Shown piece after piece: positions 17,213 through 26,097 of a stretch of 64,000 bases of DNA. Position 1 is the stretch's first letter. The number at the start of each line of letters is the position of its first letter. The notes beneath the pieces are model-generated. The model saw only the letters and a program-made list of their open reading frames with translations. It was not told the origin of the DNA and did no database searches. Both the position numbers and the translations under genes were made by a program. This DNA is from an uncultured Verrucomicrobiota bacterium (GTDB lineage: Bacteria > Verrucomicrobiota > Verrucomicrobiia > Opitutales > Opitutaceae), in assembly GCA_903898675.1 (NCBI GenBank), contig CAIUGM010000004.1, positions 16,450-80,449 of the forward strand. The letters are read 5' to 3'.

Positions 17213-19582
17213 TTATCGCCCGACAGTCGTCGTCGTGAGCTGGTAGTTGGCCTCGAGGCGCAGGTCGCGGGAGGAGCCGCCGACTTGGATCGTGTAGGCA
17301 CCGGCTTCGGCGCTCCACGCGGACTGGGCCGGGTCGTAGAACGCGAAGGCGCGTGAGGTGAGCGGGATCGTAACCGTCTTGGTTTCACCGGGCTTCAGGG
17401 CAACCTTGGCGAAACCCTTCAGCTCCTTCTCGGGCCGGGCGAGGCGCGGGTGGGCGGAATGGACGTAAACCTGCGCAACCTCCGCTCCTTCGCGAGTGCC
17501 GGTGTTGGTGAGGTCGAACTGCACGGTGGCCGTGGCCGCCGCGGTCCCGGACACAACCTTCAGGTTCGTGTAGGCAAACTGGGTGTACGACAGACCGTAG
17601 CCGAACGGAAACAGCGGCTCGATCTGCTTGGTGTCGAACCAGCGGTAGCCGACGAGCAGGCCCTCGTCGTAGTGCTCGGTGCCGTTTTCGCCGGGGAACT
17701 GACGCGCCAGACCGGCCGCGTGCGCGGGTGAATCCTTGAGCGACTTCGGGAAGGTGCACGGGAGCTTGCCCGAGGGGTTGACGTCACCGAACAGCACGGC
17801 CGCGAGCGCGGTGCCGGCCTCGGAGCCACCGTACCACGCCTGCAAGACCGCGGGAACCTTCGCGAGCCAGGGATCCATGACGACCGGCGAACCGGTGATG
17901 AGTGCGACCACGGTGCGGGGATTCACCGCCACAATCCGGGCGATGAGCTCGTCCTGGTGTGCCGTCAGCGACAGGTCGCGGCGGTCCGTGCCCTCGTCGT
18001 CGCCGAAGGTCTGGTGCGACAATCCGCCGACAAAGATGACCACGTCGGCCTCCTGCGCCGCGCGCACGGCGCGGACCGCGAGGGACTCGATCTCCTCGGG
18101 CTTGGCCGGCGACAGCTCGCTGCCGCGCACGCCGGCGGCGTCAACCTGGTAGACCGAGCGGCGGACCGGCTGGCGGTAGCCGGTCGAGAAAGTGACGTTC
18201 GCCTGCGCGCCGGCGCGGGCGACGATGCCCTCGAAGGCGGTGATTTCGCGGAACGCCTTCACGCCCGCGGAATTCCCGCCCGCGGCGAACTTGCGGACGG
18301 CATTTTCGCCGATGACGGCGATGGTCGTCACCTTCGCCGGGTCGAGCGGCAGCAGGCCACCGGTGTTCTTGAGCAGCACGATCCCCTCCTCCGCCACGCG
18401 CCGGGCCGTGGCGAGGTGCTCGGCCGTGTTGATCGAGCCGGGCCGGCGCTGGTCGAGCGCACCGGTCGCGATCAGCATGCGCAGGTTGCGCCGCACCTTG
18501 TCGTCGAGCAGCGCCACGGGGTACGTGCCGGCCTTGATCCCCTCGCGGAACGGCTTCGCCAGAAAGAAATCATCGTAGGCGCCGTTGGTTCCCATCTCGA
18601 GGTCGAGACCGTTGAGCACGGCCTGCCGGGTGTCGTGCGTGCCGCTCCAGTCGGAGATCACCGCGCCGGTGAAGCCCCATTCCTTTTTCAAAATCTGGTT
18701 CAGCAGGTAGTCGTTGTGGCAGCAGTGCTCGCCGCGGAACTGGTTGTACGCGCCCATGACCGCCAGTGCGCCGCCCTCCTTCACGCCGGCCTCGAAGGCC
18801 GGGAGATAGATCTCGCGCAGCGTGCGCTCGTCCATCTCCACGTTGATCCGGCCGCGCTCCTGCTCCTGGTTGTTCGCCGCGAAATGCTTGATGCAGGCGA
18901 TGACCTGCTCGGCTTGCATGCCGCGGACGTAGCCGACCGTCATGCGGCCCGCGAGCCAGGGATCCTCGCCAAAGTAGTCGTAGTTCCGGCCGCCGAGGGG
19001 CGTCCGCATGATGTTCAGCCCGGGCCCGAGCATCACCTGTTTGTTGCGCATGCGCGCCTCCTCGCCGATCACACGCCCGGTGGCGACGGCGAGTTCGGGG
19101 TTCCAGGTAGCGGCGAGCCCGATGCCCGGCGGCATGGCCGTGGCAAAGTCATTCGTCCAGCCGGCCGAGGCCCAGGTGTCGGGACCGATTTCCTCGCGCA
19201 CGCCCTGCGGACCGTCGGCGAGCCAGAGGCGCGGAATCCCGAGGCGCTCGACGCCCCCGGCGGAGAACTTCGAGTTCGCGTGCACGAAACCGAGTTTTTC
19301 CTCGAGGGTCAGGCGCGGGAGCAGATCGTCGATGCGGGCCTCGATCGATTGCGTCGCGTCAAGGTAGAGCGGTCGCGGGGCGACGTCGGCGCGCAGGGCA
19401 CCGACGAACATGGCGCCGGCCAGAGCCGCCGCGGCGAGAAGGCGGGCGTCACGTAGCCACAAGACTCCGTGCCTGTGGGATTGTGTAGGGGCGCAGACTT
19501 GCTGCGCCCTCGGAGGTGATGGAATGTTCGCAGGGCGCAGCAAGTCTGCGCCCCTACGGGCTGAAGCAATGCGGGCGCTCAT
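17213..19582 (-). CDS. glycoside hydrolase family 3 beta-glucosidase-like, exported
   Basis: This is a periplasmic or secreted GH3 enzyme hydrolysing terminal beta-linked sugars, with all three usual domains. The (beta/alpha)8-like domain has ADGPQGVR, KHFAANNQE and the nucleophile D311 in VISDWSG. The alpha/beta sandwich follows (VGGLSHQTFGDDEGTDR). A fibronectin-III-like C-terminus ends the protein (LKGFAKVALKPGETKTV). The start is problematic. The ATG at 19582 overlaps the GH31 stop as ATGA, but the first 35 or so codons run through a palindromic repeat (19485-19557) before a hydrophobic signal (LLAAAALAGAMFVGALRA) begins near residue 48. A TTG at 19462 would give a normal signal peptide but has a poorly spaced GGAG. 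I report the coupled start and treat the N-terminus as uncertain. Pairing with GH31 suggests xyloglucan-type oligosaccharides. Confidence 0.85.
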   Translation of the reverse strand: MSARIASARRGADLLRPANIPSPPRAQQVCAPTQSHRHGVLWLRDARLLAAAALAGAMFVGALRADVAPRPLYLDATQSIEARIDDLLPRLTLEEKLGFVHANSKFSAGGVERLGIPRLWLADGPQGVREEIGPDTWASAGWTNDFATAMPPGIGLAATWNPELAVATGRVIGEEARMRNKQVMLGPGLNIMRTPLGGRNYDYFGEDPWLAGRMTVGYVRGMQAEQVIACIKHFAANNQEQERGRINVEMDERTLREIYLPAFEAGVKEGGALAVMGAYNQFRGEHCCHNDYLLNQILKKEWGFTGAVISDWSGTHDTRQAVLNGLDLEMGTNGAYDDFFLAKPFREGIKAGTYPVALLDDKVRRNLRMLIATGALDQRRPGSINTAEHLATARRVAEEGIVLLKNTGGLLPLDPAKVTTIAVIGENAVRKFAAGGNSAGVKAFREITAFEGIVARAGAQANVTFSTGYRQPVRRSVYQVDAAGVRGSELSPAKPEEIESLAVRAVRAAQEADVVIFVGGLSHQTFGDDEGTDRRDLSLTAHQDELIARIVAVNPRTVVALITGSPVVMDPWLAKVPAVLQAWYGGSEAGTALAAVLFGDVNPSGKLPCTFPKSLKDSPAHAAGLARQFPGENGTEHYDEGLLVGYRWFDTKQIEPLFPFGYGLSYTQFAYTNLKVVSGTAAATATVQFDLTNTGTREGAEVAQVYVHSAHPRLARPEKELKGFAKVALKPGETKTVTIPLTSRAFAFYDPAQSAWSAEAGAYTIQVGGSSRDLRLEANYQLTTTTVGR
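19485..19557. repeat. GTAG-headed REP pair (BIME-like), GGGCGCAG family, inside GH3 5' end
   Basis: Two perfect 26-base arms, each reading GTAGGGGCGCAGA onward (19485-19510 and the complement at 19532-19557), are separated by 21 bases. Each arm also folds on itself (GGGCGCAG, ACTTG loop, CTGCGCCC). Related copies lie at 22553-22580, 26189-26217 and 27657-27729. A GTAG tetranucleotide followed by a hairpin is the hallmark of REP elements mobilised by RAYT transposases. It lies in frame within the 5' part of the GH3 reading frame. Confidence 0.85.
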
Positions 19583-22431
19583 TTGACCACGAGCTCCGCC
19601 GGGCTGCCGTTGTAGCTCAGGCGCGTTTGCGGGATGGGCGTGAAGGAGAAGCCAACGGGGTTAACCGCGGACACCACGATCACGTCAAAGAGGCGCTCCT
19701 TCAGCATCCCGGGGAACGAGCCCGCGCGCGCCCCGAGGGTAAGCGTGTGGGTGGCGTCATTCCAATGGAGGGGAATCTTGGTGAAGGCACCCTGCTCATA
19801 GCCGTAGGTCGCGCCGTCATCCTCGTAGAGGCTGAAGTCCCCGTCAGCACCGGCGTAAACATAGAGCGTGATCTTGTCGGCCGGTTTTTCGCCAACGTAC
19901 TGCAGCTCGGGTCCGACCGGGATGATCGAGCCGGCCCTAACGAAGATCGGGATCTGGTCGAACGGCGCCGCTGCCTCAATGGTCTGGCCGCCCTTGCGAA
20001 CGGCACCAGTCGAGAAATCATACCACGTGCCGGGGCCAGGCAGGTAGACGTTACGGCTGCGCGCCTGATAAGCTGTAACCGGGTTCACGAGCAGCGCCGG
20101 GCCGAACATATACTGATCGCGGACATCGCGGGCCTGCGGGTCGGCCGGGAAGTCCATCACGAGCGGACGCATGAACACCCCGTTCTCCTGGTGCACGGCG
20201 CCGGCGAGCGAGTAGATGTAGGGCAGCAGGCGGTAGCGGAGGCGGTCGTACTTCAGCTCGGCCTGATAGGCGGGGCTGGTCTCGCCGCCGAGTTCCCACA
20301 TCTCGCGGAAGGGAAACTGGCCATGCGCGCGCAGGAGCGGGACAAAGGTGGCGAACTCGAACCAGCGCGTGTTGAGCTCGCGCCATTCCGCGGTGTCCGC
20401 GGGCGCGGGTTCCTTGAGCGAGAAGCGCGTCGGCACCGAGAAGCCGCCCGAATCCATCGTCCAGTACGGCAGGCCGGAGATGCTGAAGCCGAGGCCGGCG
20501 GTGATCTGCTTCTTCATGGCGGTCCAGGTCGTCGAGATGTCACCCGACCACGTTGTCGCGCCGTAGCGCTGCTGGCCGGCGAAGCCCGAGCGCGTCAGGA
20601 CAAACACGCGCTGGTCCGGTTCTGAGCCGCGCTGGCCCTCGTAGATCGCGGCGCTGTTCACCAGCGGGTAGGCGTTGAGTACGCGCGAGCCCGGCCCGAG
20701 TGCGGTTGGGTTCACGTAGTCGCGCTGGCCGTCGAGCGTGGGCGTGGGCCGGAGGTCGGGCTCGGTGGCGTCCATCCACCAGGCGTCGATGCCGCGGCGG
20801 AACAGCTGCTGATCCATCTGCGCCCAGAGCATCTTCCGCGCGCCGGGGTTGAAGGCGTCGTAGAACGTGTACGGCTGGTCGAGCCAGTCGCGCGTGTCCT
20901 CCTTGAGGTTGCGCTCGTAGAGATAGCCGGCGTCGTGCAGCGCCTTGAAGTTCTTCGTGCCGGGGTTGAACTTGCCCCAGACGGAAATCATGAGGTGCGC
21001 GTGCTGCTCGTGGATCGCCTTGATCCAGCCTTCCGGATCGGGGAAGCGCACGGGGTCGAAGTCATGCGAACCCCAGGTGCCCTCGGGCCAGTAGCGCCAG
21101 TCCTGGACGATGTTGTCGAACGGGATGTGGCGGCTGCGGAAGCCTTTTACCACGTCGAGGCTGGCCTGCGCGGTCTCGTAGCGCTCGCGCGACTGCCAGA
21201 AACCGAACGCCCACGCGGGCAGCATCGGGGCGGCGCCGGTCAGTCGCCGGTAGCCGTCGATCACGCGGTCGAGCTTCGGACCGTAGACAAAGTAGTAGTC
21301 GGTCCCCTCGCCCACCTCGGACCAGAGCGACGTCGCAGTTTCCTTGGTCGGCGTCTTCCAGCGCAGGCGCACGGTCGGCATGGATTCATCGCGGGACCAC
21401 TCGAGCTTCAGCTTGTGGCGGCGGCCGGCCTCGAGCGGGACCTTCGCGACCTCGAACCACGGCAGCCAGCCCTGGCGCCAGTGGTTCATGACGAGATGGT
21501 CGTCGACCCAGAGCTTGATGTCGTTGTTGGAGTAGGTCTCGAAGGTGTGGATGCCGCTCTCGGCGGGCTCGACGGAGCCTTCCCAGCGGACGCTGATGCC
21601 GCCCTCGGCCGGGAGCGCGGGGTCGATGGTGTGATTCGGGAACTTGACGGAATCGGGAATCGCGATGTCGACCTTCGCCTCAACGCGTTGCGCGACGAGT
21701 TGGCCGAACGCGGGGTCGCCAAAATAGGAGGCGGTCAGGCCGCCGGCCTTGCCGCTCGCATCGAACAACCGGGCGGGGGGCATCGGCTCGGTGAGGCGCA
21801 GGTCGCCAAAGCGGGTGTAGGAGTTGTTGTCCCAGAGGACGCCGTAGCCGCGGCTCGAGACGAGGAAGGGCACGGCCACCGAGGTGTTGTGCTGCCAGAG
21901 GTCGAGGTCGTAGCCCTTGATGTCGAGCAGGCCGAGCTGCTGCTGGCCGAGGCCGTAGAGGGATTCGTCGGCGTTGGCGTTCCAAGCCTGGCGCACGTGA
22001 AAGGTTTTAACGCCCTGGACTTCGACCGGCTCGAGCGTGCGTGCGCCGGCCTGCTCGGCCAAAATCGGCTGGCCCTGCAGGTCGAGGAAGGCGACCTGGC
22101 CCGTCGCGAGATCGAGGCGCGCCTGGAGCTTCGCGGTGCGAATCGTGGCGGACTTCTCGTCGGTCGTAAGCGCCCACGCGGCGGTGGCCGGGGCGCGGTG
22201 CGGATCCAGCATCAGGCTCGCGTGGGTGAAGAAGCGGCGATCATGCGAGGTGGCGACGCGGATGATGTCATCGGCGCACACCTCGACCTTGAAGAAGGTG
22301 TCACCGCGGGTGAGCACGATGCCGTCCGACTGTTTCTCCAAGCCGGGCGGCAGGCCGGCGGCGCGGAGCGACGGAGCCGTCGCGCAAAGCAGTGAAACCA
22401 AGAACAGGGAGGCAGAGACGAGGTGTTTCAT
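19579..22431 (-). CDS. glycoside hydrolase family 31 with inserted PA14 domain, alpha-xylosidase-like
   Basis: This is an exported retaining GH31 enzyme of 950 residues. After a signal peptide (HLVSASLFLVSLLCA) comes the N-terminal beta domain. A PA14 domain is inserted at about 220-375 (LTASYFGDPAFG to TVRLRWKTP). The catalytic barrel follows, with nucleophile D554 in WWMDATEPD and acid/base D631 in WSGDIST. C-terminal beta domains include LYEDDGATYGYEQG. The same PA14-in-GH31 layout is known from the Cellvibrio alpha-xylosidase Xyl31A, which removes xylose from xyloglucan oligosaccharides, so alpha-xylosidase is the likely activity; alpha-glucosidase is not excluded. The ATG at 22431 begins the signal peptide directly, and the 58 codons upstream in frame lie in intergenic repeats. 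Its stop overlaps the GH3 start by 4 bases. Confidence 0.88.
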   Translation of the reverse strand: MKHLVSASLFLVSLLCATAPSLRAAGLPPGLEKQSDGIVLTRGDTFFKVEVCADDIIRVATSHDRRFFTHASLMLDPHRAPATAAWALTTDEKSATIRTAKLQARLDLATGQVAFLDLQGQPILAEQAGARTLEPVEVQGVKTFHVRQAWNANADESLYGLGQQQLGLLDIKGYDLDLWQHNTSVAVPFLVSSRGYGVLWDNNSYTRFGDLRLTEPMPPARLFDASGKAGGLTASYFGDPAFGQLVAQRVEAKVDIAIPDSVKFPNHTIDPALPAEGGISVRWEGSVEPAESGIHTFETYSNNDIKLWVDDHLVMNHWRQGWLPWFEVAKVPLEAGRRHKLKLEWSRDESMPTVRLRWKTPTKETATSLWSEVGEGTDYYFVYGPKLDRVIDGYRRLTGAAPMLPAWAFGFWQSRERYETAQASLDVVKGFRSRHIPFDNIVQDWRYWPEGTWGSHDFDPVRFPDPEGWIKAIHEQHAHLMISVWGKFNPGTKNFKALHDAGYLYERNLKEDTRDWLDQPYTFYDAFNPGARKMLWAQMDQQLFRRGIDAWWMDATEPDLRPTPTLDGQRDYVNPTALGPGSRVLNAYPLVNSAAIYEGQRGSEPDQRVFVLTRSGFAGQQRYGATTWSGDISTTWTAMKKQITAGLGFSISGLPYWTMDSGGFSVPTRFSLKEPAPADTAEWRELNTRWFEFATFVPLLRAHGQFPFREMWELGGETSPAYQAELKYDRLRYRLLPYIYSLAGAVHQENGVFMRPLVMDFPADPQARDVRDQYMFGPALLVNPVTAYQARSRNVYLPGPGTWYDFSTGAVRKGGQTIEAAAPFDQIPIFVRAGSIIPVGPELQYVGEKPADKITLYVYAGADGDFSLYEDDGATYGYEQGAFTKIPLHWNDATHTLTLGARAGSFPGMLKERLFDVIVVSAVNPVGFSFTPIPQTRLSYNGSPAELVVK

Positions 22432-22552
22432 GGGAGGAACGCGATCAGGGGCCGGGCCGGCGGCGGGGGAAGATGCCGCCGGTTCAATCCCAGAGGGTGG
22501 CCACGGACATTGCGGTGGCAAGTTTTTGGTGGGGCGGAGGGGACAGTTCGGG

Positions 22553-22626
22553 CAGGGGCGCAGACTTGCTGCGCCCCTACCAATGGAACAGACACGGAAC
22601 GGCACGTCGACAAGCGACGGCCCTAC
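22553..22626 (-). repeat. two adjacent GTAG-headed REP hairpins
   Basis: This stretch lies between the solute-binding-protein gene and GH31. On the minus strand the first unit (22553-22580) is a 10-bp hairpin of the GGGGCGCAG family (loop CAAGT). The second (22596-22626) starts GTAGGGCCGTCG and closes with CGACG, and belongs to a different family. A diverged relative of the second lies near 44818-44856. The whole 204-base gap holds no gene. Confidence 0.75.
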
Positions 22627-22635
22627 ATTTCGACC

Positions 22636-24006
22636 CTACGGTTTTGGCGGGGAGGCCAGTTTCGGGATGAGCGCCTCAATCCGTTCGGCCAGCAGGATGT
22701 CGTAGCTGGAAATGCGCTGGCCGGCGGCGAACGTGGTCAGCGTGAGGTTAACCTTGTTATAGACGGTGAAGATCTCCGCATGGTGGTCGAGCCGCTCGCA
22801 TTCCGGGGCGAAGGCATTGATGAACGCGATCGCGCCGGCAAAATCCTTGAACGCATAGCTCTTCATGATCCGGCCTTCTTCCGCCTTCCAGCCGGGCAAC
22901 CGGGTCAGTGCCGCGGCGATTTCCGCCGGGCTAAGCAGCACGCGCACCGGATTGCCCGGGTCAGAGCGCGGCCCCGTCGATCCGTCGGCCGCAGCGCCAT
23001 CCGCACCCGTCGTGGCGGCTTCGTCCGCAACGGTGAAATCCACCCATTCCTCCAGCGGCGGCAACTGCACGCCGGGCCGCGTGTGCCGGAACGCCCGGGC
23101 GTTCTCCTCCCAGGTCGCGCGCTTCATGGTGCCCATCAGCAGACTTTCCCTGGTGAGAAACGGCGCGATCTGCCGGAGCGACTCCGTCTGGTAGGCCAGG
23201 CCGAGCGACGGCTCGTAGCGCGCGATGATCATCTTCGCCGTGGCGGCGGGATCGGCCACGGCCGTGCGCCAGCCGCGGTTGCTCACCGCGAGGAATTTCA
23301 CCAGCGCCGCCCGGTTTTTCGCGAGAAAGGCCTGCGACACAAACATGACCTGGGAGTAAGCCACGTTGCCGTAGTCGCTGAGCAGGATGGCGCTCACGTC
23401 GTGGCCGGCGGTGCGCAACGCGACATACTCGTCGATCAGATAACCCTGCTTGGAATCGTAGCGGCCATCGAGCAGGGGCGCGTTGTCGTAGTCGGCATCG
23501 AGCAGGGTGAGCTGGGCGTGGGTCAGCCCGGCTTTCGCCAGCACGGCGTCGATCGCCTCGTGGCCGTCGGCCCCGACCGCGATTTTTTTGCCGACCCAGT
23601 CGGCGGGTGTCCGGATGCCTTTCGCCGTCAGGCTGATCTGGCTGAGGGGCGACGCCTGAAACATCGTGCCGATCGCCACGATCGGCAGGTGGCGCGCCCG
23701 GCCCGCCAGAAAAAGCCCGCTCTCGATCGAGCCGAGCGTGTGGTCCGACGCGGCCACCACGGCGGCGACATCGGTCGTGTCGGCCGCCTTGACCAGGGCC
23801 ACGTCGAGGCCGGCCTCGCGATACCAGCCGCGCTGTTCCGCCACGAGCAGGCCGGCGAACTGGGCGTTCTTCACGCCGAGGTCCATCTGCACGACCAGCT
23901 GAACGGGCGATGGGCCGGGAGCGATCTCGGCCCCGACGCGCCCGGCCACGGCGAGGAACAGGCCGGCCAACAGCAGTAAAGATCCCCGGGGCAAGCTCCG
24001 GGACAT
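22636..24006 (-). CDS. NMT1/THI5-like solute-binding protein fused to a pterin carbinolamine dehydratase domain
   Basis: This 456-residue exported protein joins two folds rarely seen together. A signal peptide (LLLLAGLFLAVAGRVGA) leads into an ABC-type solute-binding domain of the NMT1/THI5 class (about 35-325; for example GVKNAQFAGLLVAEQRGWY and VGKKIAVGADGHEAID). A linker rich in Ala, Gly and Asp (about 328-352) follows. Residues 356-446 are a PCD/DCoH domain (LSPAEIAAALTRLPGWK, then DHHAEIFTVYNKVNLTL). Two active-site histidines are kept (H408, H409), but the position of the third is F426, so dehydratase activity is doubtful. The start ATG at 24006 opens the signal peptide; the frame also continues upstream through a palindrome to an ATGA overlap with the previous gene at 24153. 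No permease or ATPase gene is nearby. A pterin-like ligand is speculation. Confidence 0.82.
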   Translation of the reverse strand: MSRSLPRGSLLLLAGLFLAVAGRVGAEIAPGPSPVQLVVQMDLGVKNAQFAGLLVAEQRGWYREAGLDVALVKAADTTDVAAVVAASDHTLGSIESGLFLAGRARHLPIVAIGTMFQASPLSQISLTAKGIRTPADWVGKKIAVGADGHEAIDAVLAKAGLTHAQLTLLDADYDNAPLLDGRYDSKQGYLIDEYVALRTAGHDVSAILLSDYGNVAYSQVMFVSQAFLAKNRAALVKFLAVSNRGWRTAVADPAATAKMIIARYEPSLGLAYQTESLRQIAPFLTRESLLMGTMKRATWEENARAFRHTRPGVQLPPLEEWVDFTVADEAATTGADGAAADGSTGPRSDPGNPVRVLLSPAEIAAALTRLPGWKAEEGRIMKSYAFKDFAGAIAFINAFAPECERLDHHAEIFTVYNKVNLTLTTFAAGQRISSYDILLAERIEALIPKLASPPKP

Positions 24007-24042
24007 TTGAGCAAGAGCACTGGCGCAGATCGCGTATTTCTT

Positions 24043-24095
24043 TGTAGCAGCCGTCGTCAGACGGCTGGCGCCAGCGGCCTCACGGCCGCTGCTAC
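24043..24095. repeat. GTAG-headed REP-like double hairpin, GTAGCAGCCG family
   Basis: A 53-base element begins GTAGCAGCCGTC and ends GCCGCTGCTAC, so both ends read GTAG inward. It contains two hairpins, GCCGTC/GACGGC and CAGCGGCC/GGCCGCTG. It lies between the T-fold gene and the start of the solute-binding-protein gene, within an open frame. Confidence 0.75.
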
Positions 24096-24149
24096 ATCCG
24101 GGCCGGAACAGGCCATAGGGTGGCAGACCCAAGGTGAATGAAACCGCCT

Positions 24150-24590
24150 TCATCGGCTGGCGGTGCAGTGCGAGGTCTGCGCGTAGGGCACCGTCATGGT
24201 CGGATACACCCGGATGTCCACCGCCACGGCGCCGAGCACCGGGTAGCGTTTCAGAATCTCAAGGCAGAGGTTTTTGTTCACGACCTCCAGGTAGTCCTGC
24301 TTGTTGGGATAGGTGGCGAGGTACGCCTTGATCTCCCGCTGGATCACCTCGAAATCGGGGATGTCCTTTTGCGCGATACCCTCGGCGTAGGTCATCCGGT
24401 AAAGCACGTCGATCACCTGCGGCCCCTGGTGATCGAAGGGCAGGCCGATGATTTCCAGGCTGAGTGCCTCCACCACTTTCGGCTCGGCGGCGGTCAGCGC
24501 GGCCGGCGACATCGCGGCGAGCGCACCGGCGACGAGCAGGAACCGCAGGAAATTCAAGGGAGACGAATGGCTTTGAGGTGATGATTTCAT
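24150..24590 (-). CDS. small exported protein resembling the FolB/T-fold
   Basis: This 146-residue protein has a clear Sec signal (FLRFLLVAGALAAMSPAALTAA). The mature part, about 110 residues, resembles the tunnelling-fold (T-fold) pattern of dihydroneopterin aldolase and its relatives: a strand pair, then a helix (DFEVIQREIKAYLA), a second helix (YLEVVNKNLCLEILKRYP) and a strand (AVAVDIRVYPTMTVPY). I could not identify catalytic Glu/Lys/Tyr residues with confidence. Such enzymes are cytoplasmic, so a signal peptide is unusual. The stop overlaps, as ATGA, an in-frame ATG of the following gene, which carries a PCD domain. Two pterin-fold proteins together suggest a shared pterin-linked role. 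The family call is tentative. Confidence 0.5.
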   Translation of the reverse strand: MKSSPQSHSSPLNFLRFLLVAGALAAMSPAALTAAEPKVVEALSLEIIGLPFDHQGPQVIDVLYRMTYAEGIAQKDIPDFEVIQREIKAYLATYPNKQDYLEVVNKNLCLEILKRYPVLGAVAVDIRVYPTMTVPYAQTSHCTASR

Positions 24591-24744
24591 GGCAAAGGGT
24601 GACCCGGGGGCGAGGTTCCCCAGCACTTCGGGTGCCACGGCCATTATCCCGGGCTTGATTTCCAAGGCTTCTGCGCGCTCCTTAGGGAAAGCTCCTGCGT
24701 GTTCCCGGCGCAAGAACCCGACCCCGGCCCCACGGCCAACCCCC

Positions 24745-26097
24745 ATGAGTAAATCCCCCTGGCTGCTGCTTCCCCTGTTGCTCTCCGTCACGCTGGCGGC
24801 CGAACCGGACGTCCTCCCGCCCCTGCAGGTGCCCGCCAATCCCCCCGCGCGACCGGGCGTGGCTCCCGCCCGGCTGCAGGAATATGCCCAGCAGGCCGAG
24901 CAGGAATTGCGCGGCAACATCCTGCCCTTCTGGCTGAACAATGCGCGCGACCGGGAACGCGGCGGGTTTCACTCGTACATCGGCGAGGACCTGAGCGTGC
25001 GTGACGACCTGCCGCGCGGCGCGCTGCTCACCAGCCGGATCCTGTGGACGTTCTCTTCCGCCTACCGGCACTACCCGCAGCCGGAATACCTCGAGATGGC
25101 GCGCTGGGCGTACCGCGACCTGATGGAGCATTTCGTGGACAAGCAGTCCGGCGGGATTTTCTGGAGCGTCAGCGCCGACGGCACGCCGGTCGACGCCCAC
25201 AAGCAGGTCTACGGACAGGTCTTCGGCATCTACGCGCTGACCGAGTACTACCGGGTGACCAAGGAGCAGGGCGCGCTCGACGAGGCGATCGCGATCTACC
25301 GGCTGCTCGAGTCGCACGCGTACGACCCGAAGAACGGCGGTTACTACGACGCGCTCAACCGCGAGTGGCAGCTCGAGAGCGGCGCGAAGGCCAACCTGCT
25401 CGGCGCGGCGCCCAAGTCCCAGAATTCACACATCCACATCCTCGAGGGCTTCACGAACCTGCTGCGGGTCTGGCCCGACGCGGGCCTGCACCAGCGGCAG
25501 CGCGAGCTGATCGAGCTGACGATGACGCACATCATCGACCAGCGGACGCACCACCTGGTGCTCTTCATGAAGAACGACTGGACGCCGATCGGCGACGAGA
25601 TCTCCTACGGCCACGACATCGAGCTCAGCTGGCTGCTGGTCGAGGCCGCGGAGGTGCTCGGCGATCCGGCGATCCTCGCCCGGGCGAAGACGGAGGCCCT
25701 GGCGATCGCGCTGGCCACCAACGCCGAGGGCGTGGACACCGACGGCGGCGTGTACAACGAGGGCAACCCCAAGGGCCCGACCAACACGAACAAGGAATGG
25801 TGGGAGCAGGCCGAGGCGACGGTCGGGTTCCTCAACGCCTACCAGATTTCCGGCGACCCGAGGTATTTTGCGTGGTCGCGGCGCAGCTGGGCTTTCATCC
25901 AGGACAAGTTCGTCGACCGGCAGCACGGCGACTGGCACAACACGCTGCTACGCGACGGCACGCCGATTTTGGTGCTGAAGGGCCGCTTCGGCCGCGCGAT
26001 GCCCAACGCAAAACTCAGCATCTGGAAATGCCCCTACCACAACAGCCGCGCGTGCCTGGAGGTGATTGATCGGGCTAAGGAACTGGGGAAGGAGTGA
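24745..26097 (+). CDS. AGE-family sugar 2-epimerase, exported
   Basis: This is an N-acylglucosamine-2-epimerase-family (alpha/alpha)6 barrel of 450 residues, related to cellobiose/mannobiose 2-epimerases, which invert C2 of the reducing-end sugar. Conserved blocks include GALLTSRILWTF, SHIHILEGFTNLLRVWPD, YGHDIELSWLL, EWWEQAEATVGFLNAYQ and the terminal WKCPYHNSRA. The N-terminus (MSKSPWLLLPLLLSVTLA) is a signal peptide, which is unusual because known cellobiose epimerases are cytoplasmic. The ATG at 24745 starts that signal; the longer frame from 24589 lies over the promoter and antisense to the T-fold gene. A cytoplasmic paralogue is encoded at 40804-42027. This copy may act on beta-manno- or cello-oligosaccharides in the periplasm. 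Confidence 0.85.
   Translation: MSKSPWLLLPLLLSVTLAAEPDVLPPLQVPANPPARPGVAPARLQEYAQQAEQELRGNILPFWLNNARDRERGGFHSYIGEDLSVRDDLPRGALLTSRILWTFSSAYRHYPQPEYLEMARWAYRDLMEHFVDKQSGGIFWSVSADGTPVDAHKQVYGQVFGIYALTEYYRVTKEQGALDEAIAIYRLLESHAYDPKNGGYYDALNREWQLESGAKANLLGAAPKSQNSHIHILEGFTNLLRVWPDAGLHQRQRELIELTMTHIIDQRTHHLVLFMKNDWTPIGDEISYGHDIELSWLLVEAAEVLGDPAILARAKTEALAIALATNAEGVDTDGGVYNEGNPKGPTNTNKEWWEQAEATVGFLNAYQISGDPRYFAWSRRSWAFIQDKFVDRQHGDWHNTLLRDGTPILVLKGRFGRAMPNAKLSIWKCPYHNSRACLEVIDRAKELGKE

Noticed and set aside
20935..22395. 486-residue plus-strand open frame opposite GH31
   Set aside because: It is antisense to a clear GH31 gene and has biased composition with no domain.
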